NCBI RefSeq assembly: GCF_030555055.1
Contig: NZ_JAMOAO010000001.1
Location: 5,022,001-5,086,000 of the forward strand
Length of the DNA: 64,000 nt
Direction of reading: 5' to 3'
Origin: Nocardiopsis sp. YSL2
Lineage (GTDB): Bacteria > Actinomycetota > Actinomycetes > Streptosporangiales > Streptosporangiaceae
Part shown: positions 35,473-44,533 of the stretch, piece after piece
Layout: the number at the start of each line of letters is the position of its first letter
How positions within the stretch are numbered: position 1 is the stretch's first letter
Program-made: the position numbers and the translations under genes
Notes under the pieces: model-generated
What the model was told of the DNA's origin: nothing
Databases searched by the model: none
The model's input: only the letters and a program-made list of their open reading frames with translations

Positions 35473-37590
35473 TCATTCTGCCGCACCGCTGGGACCGGGG
35501 CCCAGCGGACGGACGGTGACGTCCTCGACCGATCCGTCGCCACCATCGGTGAAGACGGAGATCCCGTGGGCGTCGGGGCCGGGGAAGACGAGGTCGGTCA
35601 GGGTGGCCCGGCCGCCGGCGGCGAACACCTCCACCGAGGAGGTGTCCACGACCACGCGCAGGCGCAGCCTCCCGTCGTCCAGGGGCAGCGGGACGGCGCT
35701 GCGGCTCGGGAAGGCGTCGTGGAAGCCGGTGTCGCCGGAGGCGGAGCGGTCGAGGAACAGTTCCCGTGCGGCGGTGTCGTAGCCGATCACGGTGGCCTGG
35801 TCGGCGCCTTCGTGCACGCGCAGGCCGATCTCGTCGGCCCGGCCGGGCCGCAGGGTCAGTTCGACCTGGTAGGCCCGTCCGGGTTCGGCCGGCGGCAGGT
35901 CGAGTCCGCGCGCGTGCACCGGGGCCCGGCCGCGTTCGTAGACGGGGTCGCCGTAGATCGACTCCAGCTGGTCGACGGGGTTCTGGACCAGGCGGGGCCG
36001 GCCGTCGACGGTCTCCAGCTCCAGCCGCCGGGGCAGGGCCATGGCACCGCGCCAGGGCGAGGTGGGCGTGTACTCGGCGTACTGCCAGTTGTTCATCCAC
36101 GCCATGGTGACGCGGGCGCCGTCGGGGGTGTCGTTGTAGGAGACCGCGGCGTAGTAGTCGCGGCCCCAGTCGAGCCAGTCGTAGTCGGCCGGTCCGGGTA
36201 CGGGGCCGTCGGAGAACATCACGTGGTCGAGCAGGACGTGCCCCCATCCGCCGGTGGCGTCGTCCTCCACGCGCAGCCGGGCGGTCCGGCCGATGAGGTC
36301 GGCGACGTCCCAGGAGACCCAGTCCAGGCTCTCGCTGTCCCTGCCCGTGGCGGTGCGCACGACCTCGCCGTCCACGACCAGGTCGACCGAGGCGTGGCCG
36401 CCCTCGCCGGTCCTGGGGTGGTGGCCGCCGCCCACGAGCAGGTTCACGAAGTCGCGGTCGATGGTGAACTCGGGCGAGGCGGCGTGCCCGCGCGGGGCGT
36501 CGCCGCCGACGAAGCTGTTGAGCAGGTGCTCGCCCTCGTAGCCGACCACGGGGTGCTGGCCGGCCAGGGTTCCGGCGGCGGGTGCGGTGCCGAAGGGTCC
36601 GTCGCCGCCGTGGCCGTCCAGGTCGTTGACGATCTCCCAGCCGCCGTAGCCGTTCTCGAAGTCGGCGAAGACCTCGCCGTCGGGCGGCCCGGAGTCGACC
36701 AGGTGTCCGGGGGTGAACTCGGTGCCGTCGAAGTCGCCGACGAAGTACTGGGCGCCCGAGCCGCCGGCGACGGAGCCGGGGTTGAGGTTGACGATGAGGA
36801 CCCAGCGGGTGTTGTCGGGGTCGCCGTCGACGGGCAGCTCGAACAGGTCGGGGACCTCCCAGACGCCGCCGTCGGCGTGGGCGGGCCCGAAGTCGCTGAG
36901 GAACTCCCACTCGACGAGGTCGTCCGAGCGGTGGAAGAGCACCTTGTGTTCGGTGGCCACGACGGTGGACATCACCCAGTAGCCGCCCTCCTCGTACCAG
37001 AACACCTTGGGGTCGCGGAACTCGCCCGAGCCGATGTCCAGGACGGGGTTGCCCTCGTAGCGTTCCCAGGTGTAGCCGCCGTCGAGGCTGTAGGCGAGGG
37101 ACTGGGCCTGGACGCCGGGCCGCTCGGAGGCGCTGGTGTAGGCGCTCGTGTACAGCGCCACCAGGGGCGGTTCGTCCGCGGTGCCCAGGCCGCTGGTGTT
37201 GTGCTCGTCGAAGACGATGCCGCCGGAGAAGACGTGCTCGTCGTCGGTGTAGGGCAGCGCCAGCGGCTGCTCCTCCCAGGTCAGCAGGTCGGTGCTGGTG
37301 GCGTGCCCCCAGGACATGTTGCCCCAGCGGTCGCCTTCGGGGTTGTACTGGAAGTACAGGTGGTAGACGCCGTCGTGGTGGATGAGTCCGTTGGGGTCGT
37401 TCATCCAGTTCTGTGCCGGGGTGAAGTGGATCTGGGGCCGGTGGGCGTGGTCGGCCCCGTCGGCGGTGTCGGCCGCGCCGGTGAGGGTCAGCGCGGCGCC
37501 GGTGACCAGGGCGATCGTGGCGGCCCGTGCGGTGCGCCGGGACGGGCGCAGCGGCCCGTGTCGGAGGTCGGGGGGCGGTCGTCGGTGCAT
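35473..37590 (-). CDS. Secreted GH32 fructan hydrolase (exo-inulinase/levanase type)
   Basis: Exported glycoside hydrolase family 32 enzyme, 705 residues. A signal peptide covers about 1-45. The five-bladed propeller carries the nucleophile Asp65 in NWMNDPNG, the stabilising Arg192-Asp193 in FRDPKVFW and the acid/base Glu245 in WEVPDLF. Between blades, residues about 307-464 insert a beta-sandwich-like segment (FENGYGGWEIVND ... WGHVLLDHVMFSDG). The C-terminal GH32 beta-sandwich ends with VEVFAAGG. It should release fructose from levan or inulin outside the cell, for import by the divergent ABC system. Exo versus endo action and preferred fructan cannot be read from sequence. Confidence 0.94.
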   Translation of the reverse strand: MHRRPPPDLRHGPLRPSRRTARAATIALVTGAALTLTGAADTADGADHAHRPQIHFTPAQNWMNDPNGLIHHDGVYHLYFQYNPEGDRWGNMSWGHATSTDLLTWEEQPLALPYTDDEHVFSGGIVFDEHNTSGLGTADEPPLVALYTSAYTSASERPGVQAQSLAYSLDGGYTWERYEGNPVLDIGSGEFRDPKVFWYEEGGYWVMSTVVATEHKVLFHRSDDLVEWEFLSDFGPAHADGGVWEVPDLFELPVDGDPDNTRWVLIVNLNPGSVAGGSGAQYFVGDFDGTEFTPGHLVDSGPPDGEVFADFENGYGGWEIVNDLDGHGGDGPFGTAPAAGTLAGQHPVVGYEGEHLLNSFVGGDAPRGHAASPEFTIDRDFVNLLVGGGHHPRTGEGGHASVDLVVDGEVVRTATGRDSESLDWVSWDVADLIGRTARLRVEDDATGGWGHVLLDHVMFSDGPVPGPADYDWLDWGRDYYAAVSYNDTPDGARVTMAWMNNWQYAEYTPTSPWRGAMALPRRLELETVDGRPRLVQNPVDQLESIYGDPVYERGRAPVHARGLDLPPAEPGRAYQVELTLRPGRADEIGLRVHEGADQATVIGYDTAARELFLDRSASGDTGFHDAFPSRSAVPLPLDDGRLRLRVVVDTSSVEVFAAGGRATLTDLVFPGPDAHGISVFTDGGDGSVEDVTVRPLGPGPSGAAE

Positions 37591-37939
37591 GGGAGGGATC
37601 TCCGATCTCGACCCCCGCGTCAGTGCGCCGGCCCACCGCGGACCGCGCCCCGCCGGGGCCTGGGGGAGTCGGCGCCGACGCGTCCGCGGGTCGCTGTCGA
37701 GGGGTGTCGGTGAGCGGCCGGGGGGTGGTGATGTGCATCACCATGCCGTTGGTGAGTCAACGTTGTCAACAGGTCTCCGTCGACTGCTTCGGCTCGCTGA
37801 ACTCAGTGGATTGCAGGGGTTGACATACGCACGATGTCTCGATGAAACTTTCGGGACATCGTTGTCTTGGTGACTGGCGTCACGAGGCACCACCCCCTTC
37901 GTCCCGCGGGCAGCGGGGCGCCGACGAAGGAGTCCCCCA
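37591..37939. promoter_or_regulatory. Divergent promoter/operator region of the fructan module
   Basis: A LacI-type near-palindrome GTCAACGTTGTC (37756-37767) has a central CG and matches its complement at 10 of 12 positions. It overlaps a TTGACA (37769-37764, minus strand) that could be the -35 box of the GH32 gene. On the plus strand TTGACA occurs at 37820-37825, overlapped downstream by CGATGTC...GACATCG (37832-37838 and 37855-37861). GAAACTTTC sits in its centre at 37844-37852. The -10 boxes are weak. These are good candidates for the local LacI regulator. Confidence 0.55.
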
Positions 37940-38989
37940 ATGAAGCACGCATCGTGGACCCGCAGGGCACTGGCCGCCGCTGCGGGAACCGGGCTCGCGC
38001 TCTCGCTCGCGGCCTGTTCCGACGCCGGGGCCGACGACGGCGAGGTCCTGGTCGGACTCATCACCAAGACCGAGACCAACCCGTTCTTCGTCAAGATGAA
38101 GGAAGGCGCGGAGGAGGCCGCCGACGAGCACGGCGTGACGCTGCAGTCCTTCTCCGGCGACTACGACGGCGACAACGAGTCCCAGGTCCAGGCGGTGGAG
38201 AACCTCATCGCCGCGGGCGCCGACGGCATCCTCATCACCCCCAACGACTCAGAGGCGATCGTGCCCGCGCTCGACCAGGCCCGCGCCGCGGGGATCATGG
38301 TGATCGCGCTGGACACCCCGACCGAGCCCGCCGACGCCGTCGACGCCACCTTCGCCACCGACAACTTCCTGGCCGGTGAGTACATCGGCCAGTGGGCCGC
38401 CGCCCGCTTCGAGGCCGAGGGCGTGGACCCGCGCGTGGCCATGCTCGACCTCAACCCCAACCAGATCGCCGTCGACGTGGCCCGCGACCAGGGCTTCCTC
38501 CAGGGCCTGGGCGTGGACATCGCCGACCCCGGCCAGATCGGAGACGAGGACGACGACCGCATCGTCGGCCACGACGTGACCGAGGGCGCCGAGGAGGGCG
38601 GGCGCACCGCGATGGAGAACCTCCTGCAGCGCGACCCCGACATCAACCTCGTCTACACGATCAACGAGCCGGCCGCGGCCGGAGCCTACGAGGCGCTCAA
38701 CGCCGCGGGCGTCGCCGAGGACGTCGTCATCGTGTCGGTGGACGGCGGCTGCCCGGGTGTGGAGAACGTCGGGAGCGGACTCCTGGGCGCCACCTCCATG
38801 CAGTTCCCCCTGGACATGGCCGCGCAGGGCGTGGACGCCGTCGTCGAGTACGCCGCCTCGGGCGAGACCCCCGACCCCACCGAGGGCCTGGACTTCGTCA
38901 ACACCGGGGTCGAACTGATCACCGACGAACCGATGGACGGCGTGGAGAGCCAGGACAGCGCCTGGGGCCTGGAGAACTGCTGGGGATGA
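37940..38989 (+). CDS. frcB: Fructose ABC transporter substrate-binding lipoprotein
   Basis: Periplasmic-binding-type sugar receptor of the CUT2 family, 349 residues. The lipoprotein signal ends at LAAC (Cys26). VGLITKTETNPFFVKMKEGA and DGILITPNDSEAIVPALDQA are standard ribose/fructose-binding blocks, and the late VSVDGGCPGVENV belongs to the hinge region. Fructose is inferred from similarity to FrcB proteins and from the neighbouring fructanase and sugar kinase; other pentoses or hexoses are possible. The ATG at 37940 follows GAAGGAG by 6-7 nt. It heads a four-gene operon. Confidence 0.88.
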   Translation: MKHASWTRRALAAAAGTGLALSLAACSDAGADDGEVLVGLITKTETNPFFVKMKEGAEEAADEHGVTLQSFSGDYDGDNESQVQAVENLIAAGADGILITPNDSEAIVPALDQARAAGIMVIALDTPTEPADAVDATFATDNFLAGEYIGQWAAARFEAEGVDPRVAMLDLNPNQIAVDVARDQGFLQGLGVDIADPGQIGDEDDDRIVGHDVTEGAEEGGRTAMENLLQRDPDINLVYTINEPAAAGAYEALNAAGVAEDVVIVSVDGGCPGVENVGSGLLGATSMQFPLDMAAQGVDAVVEYAASGETPDPTEGLDFVNTGVELITDEPMDGVESQDSAWGLENCWG

Positions 38990-39042
38990 CCGGCCGCACG
39001 CACGCGACGACCCGGACGACACGAAGGAAACGCTGAACCACC

Positions 39043-40098
39043 GTGACCACATCGAACACCTCGCGGGTGCCGACCTCCGATCCGCAACCGCCACCGACCG
39101 TCCTGGCCGAGGACGTCAGGCCGCCCACCCTGGTGGACCGGGCACAGCGGCTCCTGCACGCCCAGGCCACCCTGGGACCGGCGGGCGTCCTGCTGCTCAC
39201 CATCGTGGCGTTCTCGGTGATCGCGCCGAACTTCCTGGCTCCGACCAACATCGCGCTGATCCTGCAGCAGACCGCGGTGATCGGCACGCTCGCCCTCGGC
39301 CAGACCCTCATCATCCTGACCATGGGCATCGACCTGTCGGTGGGCTCGATCATGGTGCTGTGCTCCATCGTCATGGGGCGGTTGTCAGCCGACTTCGGGG
39401 TGCCGGGTCCGCTCGCGCTACTGGTGGGACTGGCCTGCGGCATGGCGTGCGGGCTCTTCAACGGCGTGCTGGTGACCCGGGTCAAGCTGCCGCCGTTCAT
39501 CGTCACCCTGGGCTCGCTCAACATCTTCTTCGCGCTGAACCTGTGGTTCTCGCGCAGCGAGACCGTGCGCGGCACGGACATGTCCCAGGTGCTGCTGTGG
39601 ACCGGGCAGGTCGTCACCGTCGGCGGCATGCGCCTGACCTATGGATCGCTGCTCATGCTGGTGATCTGCGCACTGCTCGCCTACGCGCTGCACCGCACCC
39701 GGTGGGGGCGCCACGTGTACGCCACCGGTGACGACCGGGAGGCCGCGCGCCTGGCCGGCGTCCGGGTCAACCGGATCCTGCTGAGCGTGTACGCGGTGGC
39801 GGGCCTGGTCTACGCGGTCGGGGCGTGGATCCTCATCGGCCGCATCGCCTCGGCCAGCCCGCAGGCGGGCGTCATGGACAACCTCGACAGCATCACCGCC
39901 GTCGTGCTCGGCGGCACCAGCCTCTTCGGCGGCCGCGGCCTGATCATCGGCACCGTCATGGGCGCGCTCATCGTGGGCGTGTGCCGCAACGGGCTGTCCC
40001 TGGCCGGGGTGGACGTGCTGTGGCAGAACTTCGCCGTGGGCGTCCTGGTGATCCTCGCGGTGTCCCTCGACCAGTGGATCAGGAAGGCCCGACGATGA
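39043..40098 (+). CDS. frcC: Fructose ABC transporter permease
   Basis: CUT2-type permease (RbsC/FrcC family), 351 residues with about ten hydrophobic segments. Conserved blocks are TMGIDLSVGSIMVL, LPPFIVTLGSLNIFFALNL, TGDDREAARLAGVRV (cytoplasmic coupling loop) and VVLGGTSLFGGRG. The GTG at 39043 has AAGGA about 15 nt upstream. Its stop overlaps the start of the ATPase gene as ATGA, which shows translational coupling. Confidence 0.9.
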   Translation: MTTSNTSRVPTSDPQPPPTVLAEDVRPPTLVDRAQRLLHAQATLGPAGVLLLTIVAFSVIAPNFLAPTNIALILQQTAVIGTLALGQTLIILTMGIDLSVGSIMVLCSIVMGRLSADFGVPGPLALLVGLACGMACGLFNGVLVTRVKLPPFIVTLGSLNIFFALNLWFSRSETVRGTDMSQVLLWTGQVVTVGGMRLTYGSLLMLVICALLAYALHRTRWGRHVYATGDDREAARLAGVRVNRILLSVYAVAGLVYAVGAWILIGRIASASPQAGVMDNLDSITAVVLGGTSLFGGRGLIIGTVMGALIVGVCRNGLSLAGVDVLWQNFAVGVLVILAVSLDQWIRKARR

Positions 40099-40943
40099 AC
40101 CAGACCACCACCGGCACCGCCGGAACCACCGCCCCGAGCGGGGTCGTCGAGCCGGTCCTGGCGGCGCGCGGCCTGGTCAAGCGCTACGGCAGCGTGACCG
40201 CCCTGGACGGAGCCGACCTGGAGCTCTACCCGGGCGAGATCCTCGCCGTCATCGGCGACAACGGCGCGGGCAAGTCCAGCCTCATCAAGGCCCTGTCCGG
40301 GGCGATCGTCCCCGACGCGGGGGAGATCCTCGTGGACGGTCGCCCGGTGCGGCTGCCCACCCCGATCGCCGCGCGCGACGCGGGCATCGAGACGGTGCAC
40401 CAGAGCCTGGCGGTCTCGCCGTCGCTGGACATCGCGACCAACCTGTTCCTGGGCCGGGAAGTGCGCCGGCCGGGCGTGCTCGGCTCGGTGCTGCGCATGC
40501 TGGACCGGCCCCGGATGCGCGCGGAGGCGGCCCGCCACCTCGACGAACTCGGGATCAGGACCATCCAGAACCCCAACCAGGCGGTGGAGACCCTCTCGGG
40601 CGGGCAACGGCAGGCGGTCGCGGTGGCGCGGGCCGCGGCCTTCGGCAACAAGGTCGTCATCATGGACGAACCGACGGCCGCGCTGGGCGTGCGGGAGTCG
40701 CGCGCCGTGCTCGACCTCATCCTGCGTGTACGCGACAGCGGGCTGCCGGTCATCCTCATCAGCCACAACATGCCGCACGTGTTCGAGATCGCCGACCGGG
40801 TGCACGTCCAGCGCCTGGGACGGCGGGTCGCCACGCTCGACCCGTCGGGATGCGCCATGTCCGACGCGGTCGCCGTGATGACCGGGGCCCTGGACCCGGC
40901 CGAGCTGCCCGAGGGCGCCCTGGCCTCCGGAGCCGCGTCGTGA
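40095..40943 (+). CDS. frcA: Fructose ABC transporter ATP-binding protein
   Basis: Single-domain ABC ATPase of 282 residues. Most CUT2 ATPases (RbsA type) carry two domains, but FrcA types have one, which supports the fructose assignment. Walker A is GDNGAGKSSL, the signature is LSGGQRQAVA, Walker B is KVVIMDEPTAALG and the switch histidine is in ISHNM. It overlaps frcC by 4 nt and the kinase start by 4 nt. Confidence 0.92.
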   Translation: MNQTTTGTAGTTAPSGVVEPVLAARGLVKRYGSVTALDGADLELYPGEILAVIGDNGAGKSSLIKALSGAIVPDAGEILVDGRPVRLPTPIAARDAGIETVHQSLAVSPSLDIATNLFLGREVRRPGVLGSVLRMLDRPRMRAEAARHLDELGIRTIQNPNQAVETLSGGQRQAVAVARAAAFGNKVVIMDEPTAALGVRESRAVLDLILRVRDSGLPVILISHNMPHVFEIADRVHVQRLGRRVATLDPSGCAMSDAVAVMTGALDPAELPEGALASGAAS

Positions 40944-41887
40944 TCGTGGTGTGCGGCGAGGCGCTGGTGGACCTGGTGCCCGGGTCCGAAGCGGGCCGGT
41001 GGCGGGCGGTGCCGGGGGGAGGACCGGCCAACGCGGCCGTCGCCCTGGCCCGCCTGGGTTCGGACTCGGCGCTGCTCTGCCGGCTCTCGGGCGACGCCTT
41101 CGGTCGCCAGATCCGCGCCCACCTGACCGAGCGCGGCGTCGACCTGGGGCTGGCGGTGGCGGCGACCGAGCCGACCACGCTGGCGGTCCTGGCGCTGGAC
41201 GCCGACGGCGGGGCGGACTACGCCTTCTACCTCCAGGGCACGGCCGACTGGCAGTGGCGTCCCGAGGAGCTGCCGGAGCTGGGCGCGGACACCGAGGCCG
41301 TCCACGTGGGCTCGCTCGCCGCCCTGCTCGAACCCGGCGCGGGGCGGCTGCGCGCGTGGGCTCGCGCCCACCGGGACCGCACCACGGTGTTCTTCGACGC
41401 CAACGCCCGCCCGGCGGTGGGGGTGGCGCGAACCGAGGCGGCCCGCCAGGCCGCGGAGTGGATGGACCTCGCGCACGTGGTCAAGGTCAGCGAGGAGGAC
41501 GTCGCCTGGCTGGAGCCGGGCCGCGACCCCCTGCTGGTCGCCGAGCGGTGGGTCGTGCGCCACGAACTGGACCTGCTCCTGCTCACCAAGGGGGGTGAGG
41601 GCGCGGTGGCGCTGTCGGCCCACTGGGGCGACCGGGTGGAGGTGCCGGGCGTGCGCGTCGACGTCCGCGACACCGTCGGGGCGGGGGACACCTTCGGGGC
41701 GGCCGTCCTGGCCCGCCTGACCGAGCGGGGTGCGCTGGTGCGGGGAGCGGCCGCGGTGGACCCGTCCGCGGTCCGCGACGCCCTGGCCTTCGCCGCGGCC
41801 GCCGCGGCCCTGGCCTGCACGACCGAGGGCGCCGACCCGCCGCTTCGCGCGCAGGTGGAGTCCTTCCTGGGCGCCCTCGCCGTCTGA
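40940..41887 (+). CDS. PfkB-family sugar kinase (probable fructokinase)
   Basis: Ribokinase-superfamily kinase of 315 residues. The start motif GGGPANAAVALARLG and the closing signature DTVGAGDTFGAA, with catalytic Asp250, are intact. It starts at GTG 40940, overlapping the frcA stop as GTGA, so it is the last gene of the coupled operon. It most likely phosphorylates imported fructose in the cytoplasm. The name scrK could fit but the exact sugar specificity is inferred. A hairpin terminator follows 7 nt later. Confidence 0.88.
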   Translation: MIVVCGEALVDLVPGSEAGRWRAVPGGGPANAAVALARLGSDSALLCRLSGDAFGRQIRAHLTERGVDLGLAVAATEPTTLAVLALDADGGADYAFYLQGTADWQWRPEELPELGADTEAVHVGSLAALLEPGAGRLRAWARAHRDRTTVFFDANARPAVGVARTEAARQAAEWMDLAHVVKVSEEDVAWLEPGRDPLLVAERWVVRHELDLLLLTKGGEGAVALSAHWGDRVEVPGVRVDVRDTVGAGDTFGAAVLARLTERGALVRGAAAVDPSAVRDALAFAAAAAALACTTEGADPPLRAQVESFLGALAV

Positions 41888-41894
41888 CCGGTCT

Positions 41895-41924
41895 GGGCTG
41901 GTCCCCACCATAGGAGACCAGCCC
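41895..41924 (+). terminator. Terminator of the fructose operon
   Basis: GGGCTGGTC (41895-41903) pairs perfectly with GACCAGCCC (41916-41924) around a 12-nt loop. Confidence 0.75.
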
Positions 41925-42281
41925 GGGTCCGCATGAGGAGAGGCGAAGGCGGTGTGGATCATGTGGAAGGGAAGGCACCGGCGCGGCCGGTGGCGGGTCG
42001 CCTTCCAGGTCGAAGTGAAGCGCGGGACCGTCGTCCTCGTGGAGCCGACGGTAGGACCCGCACCACCCGACGGGGCCGCAAGGCCACGCCGGGGCGGGCA
42101 GGTGGCGCAAGACCCGCCCTGGGCGGGAGAGAAGCGAGAGACCGTCGCCAGGACACCCAGCTCAGGCTATGGTGGCACCGTCACGGGACCTTTCGGGCGG
42201 AAACGCCCGGAATGCTGACATCCCACTGCGGAATCAGTAACGGCCTGTAGTTCACCACGCATCGGAAGCGAGGCTCGATCA
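41925..42281. other. Intergenic region before panD
   Basis: No convincing gene in 357 bases. A frame from about 41952 to 42218 begins with MWKGRHRRGRWRVAFQVEVK after a GAAGG, but the rest is Gly/Arg/Pro-rich and resembles no family, so I leave it uncalled. The panD promoter should lie near 42160-42260, where the sequence is less GC-rich. Confidence 0.4.
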
Positions 42282-42686
42282 GTGCTGCGCACCCTTATCA
42301 ACGGCAAGATCCACCGTGCCACGGTCACGCAGGCCGATCTGCACTACGTCGGATCGGTCACCATCGACGCCGACCTGATGGACGCCGCCGACATCGTCGA
42401 CGGCGAGCAGGTCCACATCGTCGACATCGACAACGGCAGCCGGCTCGTCACCTACGCGATCACGGGCGAGCGCGGCACCGGCGTCATCGGGATCAACGGC
42501 GCCGCGGCGCGCCTGGTCAGCCCCGGCGACCTGGTCATCATCATCTCCTACGCCCAGGTCACCGAGGCCGAGCGCGCCGAGCACGTCCAGCACATCGTGC
42601 ACGTGGACGCCGACAACAAGGTGATCGCCCTGGGCAACGACCCGGCGGAGCCGGTCCCGGGCAGCACGCTGGTCTCCGGGCGCTGA
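42282..42686 (+). CDS. panD: Aspartate 1-decarboxylase
   Basis: Makes beta-alanine from aspartate for pantothenate and coenzyme A synthesis. It has 134 residues, the normal proenzyme length. Self-cleavage occurs between Gly24 and Ser25 in YVGSVTIDADLM, producing the pyruvoyl group. Lys9, Tyr22 and the GERGTGVIGINGAAA block are family features. The start is GTG 42282. It stands alone without panB or panC nearby. Confidence 0.97.
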   Translation: MLRTLINGKIHRATVTQADLHYVGSVTIDADLMDAADIVDGEQVHIVDIDNGSRLVTYAITGERGTGVIGINGAAARLVSPGDLVIIISYAQVTEAERAEHVQHIVHVDADNKVIALGNDPAEPVPGSTLVSGR

Positions 42687-42794
42687 TCTCCCCGGCCGTG
42701 TCCGCACCGGCCCGCGGACACGGCCGCCACCCCCGTTCACTGGCCGGTTCCGGCCTGCTCGGGGATCCCGGGACCGGGTATGTCCTGAGAAGGC

Positions 42795-43034
42795 ATGGAC
42801 ACACGGGACGAGGAGCGGCGCCGGGTCGCCGAACACATCGAGTGGCAGAAGCAGGGCGCCTGGGTCGTCCTCTGGGGCGTGTACACCCGCCGGTTCTGGG
42901 CGTACGCCTGCTGGCCGGTGATCCCCCGCGACGGTGTGGTCATCAGCGCCGAGGATCCCCACCACCTGTACACCCACATGCGCCAGGTCGAACGTGAGCA
43001 CGGATATCTGAGGTGGCGCTACGGCCGCCGATGA
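42795..43034 (+). CDS. Small hypothetical protein
   Basis: A 79-residue protein rich in Trp, Tyr, Arg and His (EHIEWQKQGAWVVLWGVYTR, then RFWAYACWPVIPRDG). There is no signal peptide and no clear membrane helix. I do not recognise the family. The ATG at 42795 follows GAGAAGG by 5 nt and codons are strongly GC3, which argue for a real gene. It lies 48 nt upstream of an MFS gene in the same direction. Confidence 0.65.
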   Translation: MDTRDEERRRVAEHIEWQKQGAWVVLWGVYTRRFWAYACWPVIPRDGVVISAEDPHHLYTHMRQVEREHGYLRWRYGRR

Positions 43035-43082
43035 CGAAGGACTACGATTCGTCCCATAACCGATGAATCGGAAGGTCGTCCC

Positions 43083-44390
43083 GTGTCCACAGAAACCCTC
43101 CCGCCGACCGGGAGTCTGACCGAGGACCGTCGCGCCCTCCTGCAGAGGCGGACCGTCATCTCGCTGATGCTCACCCAGGTCGTCGGCGCTGTCGGCATGG
43201 GCGCGATGCTCGCCGTGGGGGCGCTCATCGCGCAGGACCTGACCGGGTCCGACGCCTGGGCCGGGATGGCCACGACCATGATCACCCTGGGCGCCGCCGT
43301 CTTCGCGCTGCCCCTGGCGTCGCTGGCCGCCCGTCACGGCCGCCGGCCGGGACTGGCCCTGGGCTGGGCGCTGGGTGCCGTGGGCGGCACGGTCGTCATC
43401 GGTGCCACCGTGCTGGGCTCGTTCGTCCTGTTCCTGGGGGGCATGGTGCTCGTCGGCGCGGGGACCGCCACCAACCTGCAGGCCCGCCACGCCGCCGCCG
43501 ACCTGTCCTCCGAGCGCAGCCGGGGCCGCGACCTCTCGATCGTGGTGTGGGCGGCCACGGTCGGCGCGGTGGCGGGACCCAACCTGATCGGGCCGAGCGG
43601 AGGGGTGGCACAGCGGCTGGGCCTGCCGGACCTGCTGGGGCCGGCGCTGTTCACCACCGTCGGGTTCGTCCTCGGTGCCGTCCTCACGATGGTGCTGCTG
43701 CGCCCGGACCCGTTGAAGACCGCCACCGCCGCGGTCGCCGCGGCCTCCCGCGCGGCGGGGACGCCCGAGACCGCCAACGGCCCCAGGCTGTCGGTCCCCG
43801 GCGCGTTGGCCGTGGTCGGCCGTACCCCCGCCGCACTGCTGGCGGTCGTGGGCATCGTCGCCAGCCACACGGTCATGGTCGCGGTCATGACGATGACCCC
43901 GGTGCACCTGTCGCACCACGGGGCTGCCCTGACCGTGATCGGACTGACCATCTCCCTGCACATCGCCGGGATGTACGCGTTGTCGCCGGTGGTCGGCTGG
44001 CTGACCGACCGCTTCGGCCGACTGCCCGTGCTGCTGTCCGGGCAGGTCGTGCTGCTGGTGGCGGTGGCCGTGGCCGGGACGGCCGGTGACGACGAGGTGC
44101 TGGTGGCCACCGGCCTGGTTCTGCTGGGTCTGGGCTGGTCCTTCGGGCTGGTGTCGGGGACCGCGCTGCTGGCCGAGTCCCTGGCACCGGAGGTGCGTCC
44201 CCGGGTCCAGGGCGTCAGCGACCTGTTGATGAACCTCGGCGGCGCGGCGGCCGGAGCGCTCTCCGGTGTGCTGCTGGCCCAGACGGGCTTCGGCGGCCTC
44301 AACCTCTTCGCGGCCCTGTTCACCGTCCCGGTGTTCGTTCTGGCCCTGCGCGTGCTGGCGGCCCGGCGCCGCTCGGTACCGACCGGCTGA
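43083..44390 (+). CDS. MFS transporter
   Basis: Major facilitator with about twelve helices, 435 residues. Motif A-like loops occur as LAARHGRRPGLALGW and WLTDRFGRLPVLLSG. GAGTATNLQARHAAADL in the first half fits the MFS group found beside small actinobacterial regulators. The substrate is unknown; export of a small molecule is the default guess. The GTG at 43083 follows GGAAGG. Confidence 0.88.
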   Translation: MSTETLPPTGSLTEDRRALLQRRTVISLMLTQVVGAVGMGAMLAVGALIAQDLTGSDAWAGMATTMITLGAAVFALPLASLAARHGRRPGLALGWALGAVGGTVVIGATVLGSFVLFLGGMVLVGAGTATNLQARHAAADLSSERSRGRDLSIVVWAATVGAVAGPNLIGPSGGVAQRLGLPDLLGPALFTTVGFVLGAVLTMVLLRPDPLKTATAAVAAASRAAGTPETANGPRLSVPGALAVVGRTPAALLAVVGIVASHTVMVAVMTMTPVHLSHHGAALTVIGLTISLHIAGMYALSPVVGWLTDRFGRLPVLLSGQVVLLVAVAVAGTAGDDEVLVATGLVLLGLGWSFGLVSGTALLAESLAPEVRPRVQGVSDLLMNLGGAAAGALSGVLLAQTGFGGLNLFAALFTVPVFVLALRVLAARRRSVPTG

Positions 44391-44533
44391 GCCGCCGCCC
44401 GCCGAACACTGCCGTAGCTTTACCGGAAACGCCCCCGCAGCTGCCGTGCGACTCCCCTTCGCGCGGTTACCGTCCAACTGTGGCGCCCGTCGGCCCGGGT
44501 GGGCGCAGCAGCCGGACGTGAGGGGTGGTCCCT

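Noticed and set aside
41952..42218. Possible small gene starting near MWKGRHRRGRW
   Set aside because: Only the first 30 codons look protein-like; the rest is Gly/Arg/Pro-rich with no family and no clear neighbours.
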